A DNA stretch of 64,000 nucleotides from Prevotella sp. (GTDB lineage: Bacteria > Bacteroidota > Bacteroidia > Bacteroidales > Bacteroidaceae): contig JALETQ010000058.1 of NCBI GenBank assembly GCA_022781445.1, forward strand, positions 23,611-87,610, in the 5' to 3' direction. A program made the position numbers and the translations under genes. The notes below the pieces were generated by a model. It ran no database searches. It saw only the letters and a list, made by a program, of their open reading frames with translations, and was not told the origin of the DNA. Shown one piece after another: positions 9,701-17,500 of the stretch. Numbering within the stretch: the first letter of the stretch is position 1; each line of letters opens with the position of its first letter.

Positions 9701-11302
9701 GATGCGGTTGGAGAAAGCCTCGGCACTCTTCATCTTCCTGCTGCTTGCCACAACGCCATAGTAGCAGTTGCGGAGCTTCGTGAGGTCGATGTTTTCCTGA
9801 ATGGTGTTCTCCTTGATGTTGGCAGCCACGATTTTGTGTTCGGGATAGCGGTAAATCGTGTAAGTGAACTTACCGGTATCGACCATGCCGCCATGCACAC
9901 CCGTCGCACCGGGAGCCTTCCACGTGACGGTGGCATTGTTGTCGTTGAGCGTGAATTTCACGTCGGTGACTTCCTCGGGATTGTCATAACCCACATATTC
10001 GCTCACCTTCCGCTTGGCACCCAGACCGGTTTCGTTGGCCGCTGCAACCACAAAGGTGGTCATGCCGTCGGGCAAGGCATCGATGACAGCTTCGACGGTC
10101 TCGCCAGCCGGAGCGGTGGCCTTCACCTTTTCGACATCGTTGCACACGATGGTATATTCCAGATTACCGGTCAGTTCGGTTTGTTCGTCGTAGGTCATGG
10201 AGGGCATCAAGAAGCTCACAAGCACCCGGTTGGGATTGGTTTCATCGACCGACACATCGAGATCTGTCACGGCACCCGGCGCTTTCTCGGCTGCTTCGGG
10301 AGCCGGAATGGTCAGCGACACGAACTCTTCCGAGTTTTCAAATTCGTAAACAGGTTCCATCGCTGCCGTCTTGGTATCGACGGTATAGAGTACGGAGTTG
10401 CCTTCACTGTCGATTGAAGCCCAATACATGATGTTGGTCGACGGATCGATGACAGCACTCTGGGCATATTTGGGCATGAAGGTGGTGTTGCCCACTTTCT
10501 CCATGTCGCCCGTAGCCTTATCCACTTTATACAGGTCGCCTGCCGGATCGATGGCAAACAATTGTCCGTTGCTGTCGACGGCAATGACAATGAAGTTCTT
10601 ATCAATGGTTTTGATGTCCTTGCGTGTCCATGTCTTATAGTCCATCGACGCAAAAACAAAACTCTTTCCGTCAGTCGAAAGGAAAGACCCGTAAGCCAAT
10701 TGGGTAATCGGATCGTAAACAACGGCACTGCCGGGAGCAATGTCTTGCGGAGTTCCCGTTTGATTTTCAAGGGTGAAAGTTTCACTGTTTAAGTTATAGA
10801 CATAACGCGAAACGAAGAAGGTACCATATAAAACACTGTAGTTAACGAAATAATAATCCGAATCTATGAGTACCCCACCACCATTGGCATTGAGTTTTTT
10901 ATTGATGGTGATGGGCATGATTTCGGTTTCTTCTTGCGCCCGAAACTCATAAAAGCCATATTTTTCCTCACCATCTTCCCATTGATTGTTGAAAATCATC
11001 ATCCCCCAGAGGCGGGCAGCTTTATCACCCACATAGCTTGGCCCCACAGCCTTCACAGGCACCTTAAGATTCTTGACTTTCAAGGCAGGTATGCCTTTCT
11101 GCCTGTTGGGGGGTTCCATGTCGAGCAAGGCGGGACATGTTTCAGCGAGGATTCTCTGTCTGTCGGCTGAGGACAACTGACTCCAAGGCTTTGCTTTCGT
11201 CGTTCGAGGATTCAAAGACTGTTGTGCAAACACAGGCAAAGCCGCTGCCGCCATCAAAGTAACGATGAGGGCAGACATGAACGTACGGATACTTTTTCTC
11301 AT
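6761..11302 (-). CDS. Giant secreted adhesin-like protein with FnIII, jelly-roll and sorting domains
   Basis: 1513 residues. Signal peptide MRKSIRTFMSALIVTLMAAA with cleavage after VFA (about 26). Residues about 90-340 look like a beta-propeller of short YDPITQLAYG / AVDSNGQLFAID repeats. Fibronectin-III-like modules follow (about 345-540, 705-900, 1180). Three choice-of-anchor-J/cleaved-adhesin jelly rolls start near 543 (PPYQESFEE), 900 (LPFQESFAN) and 1202 (TEDFEDETT), and a CARDB-like segment starts near 1060. The last 45 residues, with VYTADGALVAQGKG, GLYVVKF and GKIVNVVKR, resemble a short type IX secretion sorting domain. It is therefore probably exported to the cell surface by the T9SS. 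It is colinear with the protein at 14558. No enzymatic motif is visible; its binding partner is unknown. Confidence 0.88.
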   Translation of the reverse strand: MRKSIRTFMSALIVTLMAAAALPVFAQQSLNPRTTKAKPWSQLSSADRQRILAETCPALLDMEPPNRQKGIPALKVKNLKVPVKAVGPSYVGDKAARLWGMMIFNNQWEDGEEKYGFYEFRAQEETEIMPITINKKLNANGGGVLIDSDYYFVNYSVLYGTFFVSRYVYNLNSETFTLENQTGTPQDIAPGSAVVYDPITQLAYGSFLSTDGKSFVFASMDYKTWTRKDIKTIDKNFIVIAVDSNGQLFAIDPAGDLYKVDKATGDMEKVGNTTFMPKYAQSAVIDPSTNIMYWASIDSEGNSVLYTVDTKTAAMEPVYEFENSEEFVSLTIPAPEAAEKAPGAVTDLDVSVDETNPNRVLVSFLMPSMTYDEQTELTGNLEYTIVCNDVEKVKATAPAGETVEAVIDALPDGMTTFVVAAANETGLGAKRKVSEYVGYDNPEEVTDVKFTLNDNNATVTWKAPGATGVHGGMVDTGKFTYTIYRYPEHKIVAANIKENTIQENIDLTKLRNCYYGVVASSRKMKSAEAFSNRIKVGDAIVPPYQESFEEAENFNLYTTFDGNNDGKIWEFYYDCASISFNVSLPNDDWLFTPAIRLQGGKRYEVSFDLSAGLSDFTQKVEVKWGKTPDVAGMTEILMEATDFNTKGYQTIKTTMLPKEDGIYHIGFHDISAPFQYRTKLKNLVISDGLSLDVPGMVTNMTVTPAANGAMGATVAFKTPTKTMSNMDLTNITKVEIYRDKDQLIKTFDAPAVGAQLSFTDESITKSGLYTYAVVAYNESGAGETVEQSVYVGADKPAAPGGVKAVDNGDGTFTVSWNAVNVGTNGGYVDPAGVKYTIYGIDEEGYLGDKIADITETSYTVKDKKVDEGDDRQEALVIEAFNEVGVSERVVASLVAGVSRVLPFQESFANTHLSNFMWEKRDGETKWGIYDAISADGDNGSLGFFAKKSGDSSTFGTSKYTLADTKKPTLVMNYQAASQSKGSIVIAADKGQSGAEPVVLKTIDLGTASAGEWQTAVVDLSTLLKENYILLMVTVKGETVGSGAYVDNIRMYDLLDNDISVQAKAVDKCKVGQYLQIQARVANAGSKDVAPADYSVKFFVNDKQVDEVAADKLMNLKAYDGVAAYTFNYAPTVFDGEKMTVKVKADYAGDQYQTDNHVAMEVKVLQNDVPAITDLRASQEGADVMLTWTAPVTESSGSLTVTEDFEDETTFPRFSTGGISADVHEGSWGDWKLFDGDAGNTYGWESYKFPNMGSPMAYIVFRPADVFDMSKPDEAAFIAPYSGDQFLLCFSTVPTKEQPQNNDWLISPPLNGKAQTISFQARELTNEYGNEQFEVLYSTTGTAVEDFKSLKTYEAGLAWAEFTADLPEGARHFAIRCVSKDIFGLLVDAVRYSPEKLNIPEMTGFNLYRNGERIARLPKTDTRYTDKGRAESADSYYMTVMYGSVESPLSNLASLTAINPAVISEAQLMEADVTVYTADGALVAQGKGVYAHLRGGLYVVKFNDNGKIVNVVKR

Positions 11303-11361
11303 ACCTTATTGTTTTTGGTTAAACTTAACTATTAGAACTAAGACGGAATTTCTAATGACCG

Positions 11362-11392
11362 CAAATATAGCAAATATAGTTTAATTTACAAG
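11362..11392 (-). promoter_or_regulatory. Promoter for the 1513-residue surface protein
   Basis: Read on the minus strand: CTTG (11392-11389), 19 nt, TATATTTG (11369-11362). A second TATATTTG occurs at 11378-11371. The start codon is 60 nt downstream. Confidence 0.6.
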
Positions 11393-11624
11393 ACTTTTGA
11401 TGTCATTTATTTACAAAAATGACATCATTTGTTAGTAATTATCACTAAAAACGCATACATCCCGACACTTTCATCCACAAAACCACTCCTCTCAACACGC
11501 AAAAACAACCTTCTTAAGCTCTCCGAAATGAAGAGCCGGACGAATCGAAAGGTGAATCTCACGAAAGAATCACACAACTATTTGATTACCAAAATATTAT
11601 CACCTCATCTATCTTTTCGAGCCA

Positions 11625-11712
11625 AAAGGGCAGGTTTTACCACCCGAAAGGATAGGTTTCGCGTGATGAAAGGACAGGTTTTGGAAGGAAAAAGGGCACG
11701 AATCTGAAAAGG
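11625..11712 (+). repeat. 22-bp-period repeat array B1 (four units)
   Basis: Units start at 11625, 11647, 11669 and 11691. Their 14-nt heads read AAAGGGCAGGTTTT, AAAGGATAGGTTTC, AAAGGACAGGTTTT and AAAGGGCACGAATC, each followed by 8 unrelated nucleotides. The period is exactly 22. Confidence 0.75.
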
Positions 11713-11776
11713 AAGAGTGCCGTGTGATCCCGCCGGTACGGCATCGGGGATGCGGAGATGTGTTGCCGGTCATGAG

Positions 11777-11825
11777 AAAAGGCACAGGAAACCGACCGGA
11801 AAATCCGGCCAATCGACTGTGCCTT
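11777..11825 (-). terminator. Terminator of the nucleoside kinase gene
   Basis: On the minus strand AAGGCACAG pairs with CTGTGCCTT, enclosing a second hairpin CCGGATTTTCCGG, and is followed by TTTTC. It lies 29 nt past the kinase stop. Confidence 0.6.
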
Positions 11826-11853
11826 GGGTATGCAGATGACGTGAAAAGTGTCG

Positions 11854-13515
11854 TCAATATTTGAACGAACTGCCGCCGAGGAACTCGCGCAACAGACTCG
11901 TGGGCGGCAGCTGGCGCGCAGGAAGCGGTGCAAAATATTTCAGGAATTTGCTCAGCCGGTAGGCTTCGGCATGTTCGACGACGTTCTCGGGTACAAGGTC
12001 GAGGAGTGGTTCGGCTTGCTGACGGATGACCGCCAGTTCGTAGATCATGGCTGTGTTGAACATCGCATCGGCATTTTCCTGATACGGGAATATCCATTTG
12101 TTTTCGCCGGCACGCACGCTGGGCCATCGGCGGATGGTTTCCTGTGCGCTCACGCCACGGTATTTGTGATCGCGGACGATGCGCCTGAGCAAGCGGTTGT
12201 CGGTGGTGGGGATGTAATTGTGTTCGTCGAGCAGGATGGTCGTCAGTGCAGAGGCATACAATCTGAACTTCATCGTGTCGGAAATGGAAGCCGTGAGGTC
12301 GGGGTTGAGGGCATGGATGCCTTCCACCACCAACACCTCGTTCTCTCCGAGGCGCAGCCGCCTTCCGCTTTTTTCGCTCTTTCCGGTCTGGAAGTTATAC
12401 TTCGGCAGCTCCACTTCATCACCTTTGAAAAGCGCATTGAGCTGTTGGTTGAGCAAAGGAATGTTCAGTGCGCAGATACTTTCGAAGTCGTAGTCACCCG
12501 ATTCGTCGAGGGGCGTCTTGTCACGGTCGAGGAAATAATCGTCCAGACTGATGGGAATGGGGTGTATGCCGTTGCAGAGCAGTTGCACCGACAGACGTTT
12601 GCAGGTGGTGGTCTTGCCACTCGACGACGGTCCGGCAATCAATACCATGCGCACATCACCCCGGTTGGCAATCTCTTCTGCCACGTGCGCGATCTTCTTT
12701 TCCTGCAAAGCCTCCGAAATATTGATGATATCGGTAGCCATTCCTTGCGCCACGGCTTCGTTGAAGTCGCCGACGGTACTGATGCCCAGAATGTTTTGCC
12801 AGCGATGATGTTCCTGAAAAATATCGAACATCTTGTCCTGCCGCACCAGCTCACCGAGTTTCGACGGGTCGTTTTGCGAAGGAATGCGCAGCAGGATGCC
12901 GTTATAATAAGGCTCCAACCCGAAGAGTTTGAGCTGACTGGTGTTGGTGAGCAGCGTTCCGTAGTAATAATCCACGTAGTCATCAATCTGGTAATAGAGC
13001 GTGTAAAGCCTGCCGGTACTCTTGAGGAGTTTGACTTTCGACTCTGCACCACGCCGGCAAAATATGTCGATGGCCTCTTCGGTGGTACATTCGAAACGGC
13101 GGATGGGAATGCCTGCATCGATGATTTCCTGCATGCGGGCGCGCAGTCGTTCGACATCCTGCGGCATAACGGTGCGTCCGATCTTCAGATCGCAATAGTA
13201 ACCGTTGGACACCGGGATGTCAATGACCGCACAGCCTTCGGGGAAAAGGTCGTTGACCGCCTTGCACAACACGAAGAACAAGGTACGCGTATAGGCGCGG
13301 TTGCCCGACGATGAGGTGAGGTCGAGAAACTCGACATCCTTGCTGTGGTACACACGGAAGTTCATTCCTTCCACCTTGTTATTGACCCTTGCACTCACGG
13401 GACCGTAAGGCAAGCCTACATCAAAGCGACGATATACATCCCAAAGAGACGTACCTATATCGAAATATTCCTGCTTGTCATTGTTTTTGCAACGTATGCT
13501 GATTTGGCTTCTCAT
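11854..13515 (-). CDS. Nucleoside (uridine-type) kinase with TGS/ThrRS-like N-terminus and PRK domain
   Basis: 553 residues. The N-terminal third resembles the TGS and second additional domains of threonyl-tRNA synthetase (GTSLWDVYRRFDVGLPYGPV near the start). The C-terminal half is a phosphoribulokinase/uridine kinase domain with Walker A GPSSSGKTTT at about 295, then SLDDYFLDRDKTP and VVEGIHALNP. This fused architecture is common in Bacteroidales and is annotated as a nucleoside kinase; it should phosphorylate a nucleoside, probably a pyrimidine, using ATP in the cytoplasm. It is divergent from the O-methyltransferase gene. A minus-strand TATTTTTG at 13558-13551 may be its -7 box, but no -33 sits at the right distance. 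Substrate specificity cannot be read directly. Confidence 0.88.
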   Translation of the reverse strand: MRSQISIRCKNNDKQEYFDIGTSLWDVYRRFDVGLPYGPVSARVNNKVEGMNFRVYHSKDVEFLDLTSSSGNRAYTRTLFFVLCKAVNDLFPEGCAVIDIPVSNGYYCDLKIGRTVMPQDVERLRARMQEIIDAGIPIRRFECTTEEAIDIFCRRGAESKVKLLKSTGRLYTLYYQIDDYVDYYYGTLLTNTSQLKLFGLEPYYNGILLRIPSQNDPSKLGELVRQDKMFDIFQEHHRWQNILGISTVGDFNEAVAQGMATDIINISEALQEKKIAHVAEEIANRGDVRMVLIAGPSSSGKTTTCKRLSVQLLCNGIHPIPISLDDYFLDRDKTPLDESGDYDFESICALNIPLLNQQLNALFKGDEVELPKYNFQTGKSEKSGRRLRLGENEVLVVEGIHALNPDLTASISDTMKFRLYASALTTILLDEHNYIPTTDNRLLRRIVRDHKYRGVSAQETIRRWPSVRAGENKWIFPYQENADAMFNTAMIYELAVIRQQAEPLLDLVPENVVEHAEAYRLSKFLKYFAPLPARQLPPTSLLREFLGGSSFKY

Positions 13516-13602
13516 ATCTTCATAATATACTTTGTGGGTGTAAATTTACACAAAAATAACGACCGAGGCGACAAGAATTTCCCTAATCTTTTCAAAAATA
13601 GT

Positions 13603-13610
13603 TACCTTTG
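13603..13610 (+). promoter_or_regulatory. -7 box for the O-methyltransferase gene
   Basis: TACCTTTG is an exact TAnnTTTG match 31 nt before the ATG. The -33 position has no clear TTTG. Confidence 0.5.
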
Positions 13611-13641
13611 TGGCAGTAAAACTCCCAAACAGAACAACCCG

Positions 13642-14283
13642 ATGACCGACACCCGTCAGCTGCTCGAACAATATGTGCTCGACCACATCGATCCTGAAGA
13701 CGACTATCTCTACCGCCTCTATCGTGCCACCAATGTGCATCTGCTCCACGGACGCATGGCAAGCGGGCATCTGCAGGGACGGTTGCTGAAGATGCTGGTG
13801 CAAATGGCACGTCCCCAAAATATCCTTGAGGTGGGTACCTTCAGCGGCTACTCCGCCCTCTGCATGGCAGAAGGACTGGACGGCGGCGGACACCTGTGGA
13901 CCTTCGAAATCAACGACGAACAGGAGGAATTCACGCGTCCGTGGATTGAAAAGTCTCCCTATGCCGACCGAATCACCTTTCTCATTGGCGATGCCGTGAC
14001 CGAAGCTCCTCGTCTGGGCATCACCTTCGACATGGTGTTCATCGACGGCGACAAACGTTCGTATGTCGAATGTTACGAAATGGCATACCGGATCACCAAC
14101 CACGGGGGCTTCATCATCGCCGACAACACCCTCTGGGACGGGCATGTCGTGGATCCTGCATACACCAAAGACCAACAAACGGCAGGCATCCGTCGCTTCA
14201 ACGATCACATCGCCGCCGACAACCGTGTCGAGAAGGTCATCCTCCCCCTGCGCGACGGTCTGACCGTCATCCGCAAGAAATGA
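13642..14283 (+). CDS. SAM-dependent O-methyltransferase (caffeoyl-CoA/COMT-like)
   Basis: 213 residues, cytosolic, class I methyltransferase of the O-methyltransferase type 3 family. Motif I reads ILEVGTFSGYSALCMAEGL (about 55-75). FEINDEQ follows as the acidic ribose-binding strand. FDMVFIDGDKRSY and ADNTLWDGHVVDP are the metal and substrate-site motifs of the catechol/caffeoyl-CoA group. The ATG at 13642 is used because upstream in-frame codons run into the promoter. These bacterial homologues methylate catechol-like or unknown small molecules with SAM and usually a divalent metal. The neighbours do not reveal the substrate. Confidence 0.9.
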   Translation: MTDTRQLLEQYVLDHIDPEDDYLYRLYRATNVHLLHGRMASGHLQGRLLKMLVQMARPQNILEVGTFSGYSALCMAEGLDGGGHLWTFEINDEQEEFTRPWIEKSPYADRITFLIGDAVTEAPRLGITFDMVFIDGDKRSYVECYEMAYRITNHGGFIIADNTLWDGHVVDPAYTKDQQTAGIRRFNDHIAADNRVEKVILPLRDGLTVIRKK

Positions 14284-14513
14284 TTCTGTCACAAACGTTT
14301 CAGACACAACGGACGGTCATATCACGGGAAACGTAATGTTTTTTGCGGAAACAATCAAGAATTTTTTGGTATCACGACGAGATACGCGACAAGAAAAGAA
14401 AGGGTAAAAACAGCCCGGATACAACTTCATCAGGGAGTTTCAGGCAACCGGAATTTGCCACATTAAACAAGAAGTGTTTTTGTTTTTTCAGTTAAAATTA
14501 TAGAGAAAACCGA

Positions 14514-14521
14514 TATTTTTG
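14514..14521 (+). promoter_or_regulatory. Possible -7 box for the 1495-residue surface protein
   Basis: TATTTTTG matches TAnnTTTG and lies 36 nt before the ATG. The best TTTG upstream is 31 nt away, too far for the usual spacing, so the -33 is uncertain. Confidence 0.4.
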
Positions 14522-14557
14522 TACCTTTACGGCTTGATTTTCAAACCAACACTACCA

Positions 14558-17500
14558 ATGAAAAATAAAACTAAGTTTATCGCGACAATCATGATTGTCG
14601 TATCAACTGCGCTTTCCTGTGGGGCGCAAGAAGGCATGAAGAAACTGAAACCTCCCTTTTTGCCGTTCAAGAACAACCGGGCAAGCCTGCTGAAAGAGCG
14701 CAAGAAGTCTGCCGATTTCTTGCCTTCATCTTTCTACAGACCCGTCACCGGGATCAAGAAAACACCACAAACGAAAGACAAATTGTTACCGATGGCTTCG
14801 ACCGACAACATCGGCAACCGAAAGAAAGTGCTTCCGGCTCCCTCCAACCGTGAGCTGTGGGCAAATGTCACAGGTGACAACCTGAGCGGCATATACTCCT
14901 TTTCGCCCACCCGACCTGTTGCATTCAGCCGGCTGTCCGACTACGGTTACGCCACTTTCAACGGAGGTGCGGCAATCGTCGACGACAAATTGCACGGCAT
15001 TTATTACGACACAAGTTATGCCGACATGGGCTTCATCCTCGTTTATCACCTCGCTTTCGACACCGAATCATGGGAACTCACCACACAACCCGAACAGCTT
15101 GAAGGCTATTCCATGATTGCTCAAGAAACGGCCACCGATCCCGTGACCGGCGAAGTATTTGGTGCTTTCCTCAAAAACGACGGCACCGGTTACGAGTGGG
15201 GAGTGGCAAATTACAACACGCTCACCCGTACTGCCATCGCTCCGGTGGAGAACGTCTACCTCGCATTGGGCATCGACAGCAACCAAAAGGCATTTGGCGT
15301 GGCTGCCGACGGAAACCTTTACTGCATCGACCGTGTTTCGGGTGAAGAAAAACTCATCGGCAGCACAGGATTGTCGCTGACGGCTGCCGACGGAAAAGTG
15401 TATCCGCAAAGTGGCGAGATAGACCCCAAGGACAATACATTCTATTGGGCTGCCACGACCGGCGACGGGAAAACGGCTCTCTACCGCGTCGATCTTGCCA
15501 CGGCAACGACCACCGAAGTGGGCAGCATCGGCAACGGAACATCGGTTCTCGGCATGGTTGTTCCCAAGCCGAAAGCCGAAGACGGAGCCCCCGCAGAGGC
15601 TCAAAATCTGAGTGCCACCTTCACGGAAGGCAGTACCGACGGCTCGATTTCCTTTACAGCCCCGACCCATACATTCGGCGGTTCGCCGCTGACGGGAACT
15701 CTGACCTACACCGTTTATGCCAACGACAAGGAACTTTCTGCCGGCGAAATTCAAGCCGGTTCCTCAAAGTCGGTTACCGTTTCGGTCGAAGAAGGCGTGA
15801 ACCTATTCACCGTCATCCTCGGCAACGAAGTGGGAAAAAGTCCCAAAGCCAAGCTGAGCCGGTATGTGGGCAACGACATTCCGACAAAAGTCACCCGTCT
15901 GAACGCCATCGCCGACACCGACGGAAAGGTCACCTTGACATGGAACGCCCCCACAACCACGCTCCACGACGGCTATCTCGGCAAACTGACTTACGACATC
16001 ATCCGCATCAGCAACCACGAAACGGCCGAAGTGGCGAAGCAAATCACCGGACAAACCTTCACCGAACAGCTGCCGCTTGGCGAGCTGAAAGGACATATTT
16101 ACGCCGTGCGTGCCACCAATACTTCCCAAACGGGAGAATGGAAGTACAGCAACAGCCTCGTCATCGGCAAAGCCCTCGAACCGCCTTTTGCCGATAACTT
16201 CGACAATGAAGCCGATGCGGCACTGTATGCCGTCATCGATGCCAACGAAGACGAAGCCTCATGGCAATGGGACAAGGACGATTATACGGGGCAAACGGTG
16301 TACCGATACCACTGGAGCGACACCGAAGATGCCGACGACTGGTTGCTGCTTCCGCCACTCGAACTTCGACAAGGCAAGAACTATACTCTCAGTTTCAAGG
16401 TGAAAAACAACGGCAGCGATTACACCGAACGCTTCGAGGTGGCATATGGCACCTCACCAAACATCGACGCATTCTCCACCCGACTCATCCCGCCAACGGA
16501 TGTCAGGAACGAAGAATTTGAAACTATCACAGCAGTATTGACACCCACAAAAGACGGTGTCTATCATCTGGCATTCCATGCTTTATCGCCTGCCGGCGGC
16601 TATTATCTCAACATCGACTCGCTCAGCCTGACAACAACGGCCGACAACCGGGCTCCCCAAGCACCGACGAATCTCAGCGGCTCATTCGATCCGAAGGGTG
16701 CCTTGCAAACCTCGATCGGCTTCGTTGCCCCGACAAAGTCGATCGACGGCAAGCCATTGACCGCCATCTCCAAAATCGAAGTACGCAACGGCATCCGCAG
16801 AATACGCACTTTCGACAACCCGATGCCGGGCAGCAAGCTCGAAATGGTCGACAATGAAGCCACAAACGGTGACAACAATTACACCATCACGGCCTTCAAC
16901 GAATATGGAGCGGGTGCCCAGGCCTCCTTGTTTATTTATGTCGGACAAGATATTCCGGCAGTTCCCGAAGTACAAGCCTTCGACCTTTCTCACGCGGCAC
17001 TGCTCGATTGGGAAACCGTGAAAGGTGTCAACGACGGCATCATCGTCCCCGAAGACATCACCTATCATATATATAATGTAAGCGAAAGCGGCTTCCTTGC
17101 CGACAAGATAGGCACGGCGACAGGCGGCAGCACCGAATTCACCGTCGAAAACCTCAACACCAACGAGGGCAATCAGCGTTACATACAGTGGGCTGTCAAC
17201 GCAGTCAACAAGGCAGGAGCAAGTGGTTACGGCGTGGCTTCCATGATTGTGGGCAAGCCCTACACCCTTCCATTCCACAACAGTTTGAAAGATGCAACCT
17301 TGGAGAACCAATTCCTCGCCCTCGAAGCTCCCGACGACAAAGTCGTTTGGACGGCAACACGACAGGCAGCGTCCGACAATGACGGCGGATGCCTTGTCTT
17401 CGCACCCGCACAAGCCGGCACCTCGACCATCAGCACGGGTAAAATAGCCATCGAGAAAGGAATGAAGCCAAAGCTCATCTTCGACTATCAGGGTAAACCT

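Larger units (their letters stand above)
11303..11853. other. Intergenic region with promoter, 22-bp repeat array and terminator
   Basis: Holds the minus-strand promoter of the giant protein, a four-unit 22-bp repeat array and the terminator of the nucleoside kinase gene. Short open frames running through the array are a by-product of the repeat. Confidence 0.6.

Noticed and set aside
8264..10417. Long plus-strand open frame (717 codons) opposite the 1513-residue protein
   Set aside because: It is an antisense shadow caused by codon bias of the real gene. The translation is His/Gly/Val-rich without domain pattern, and the minus-strand frame has a signal peptide and recognisable domains.
11625..11712. 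22-bp arrays considered as CRISPR
   Set aside because: Repeat unit is too short (14 conserved + 8 variable nt), units diverge, only 3-4 per array, and no cas genes are present.
11848..13314. 488-codon plus-strand open frame opposite the nucleoside kinase
   Set aside because: Shadow frame; the opposite strand encodes a clear kinase with Walker A and TGS-like domain.
14558..14640. 1495-residue protein as a certain lipoprotein
   Set aside because: STALSC is only a loose lipobox, and an ordinary signal-peptidase cleavage is also possible, so I left this open rather than calling it.
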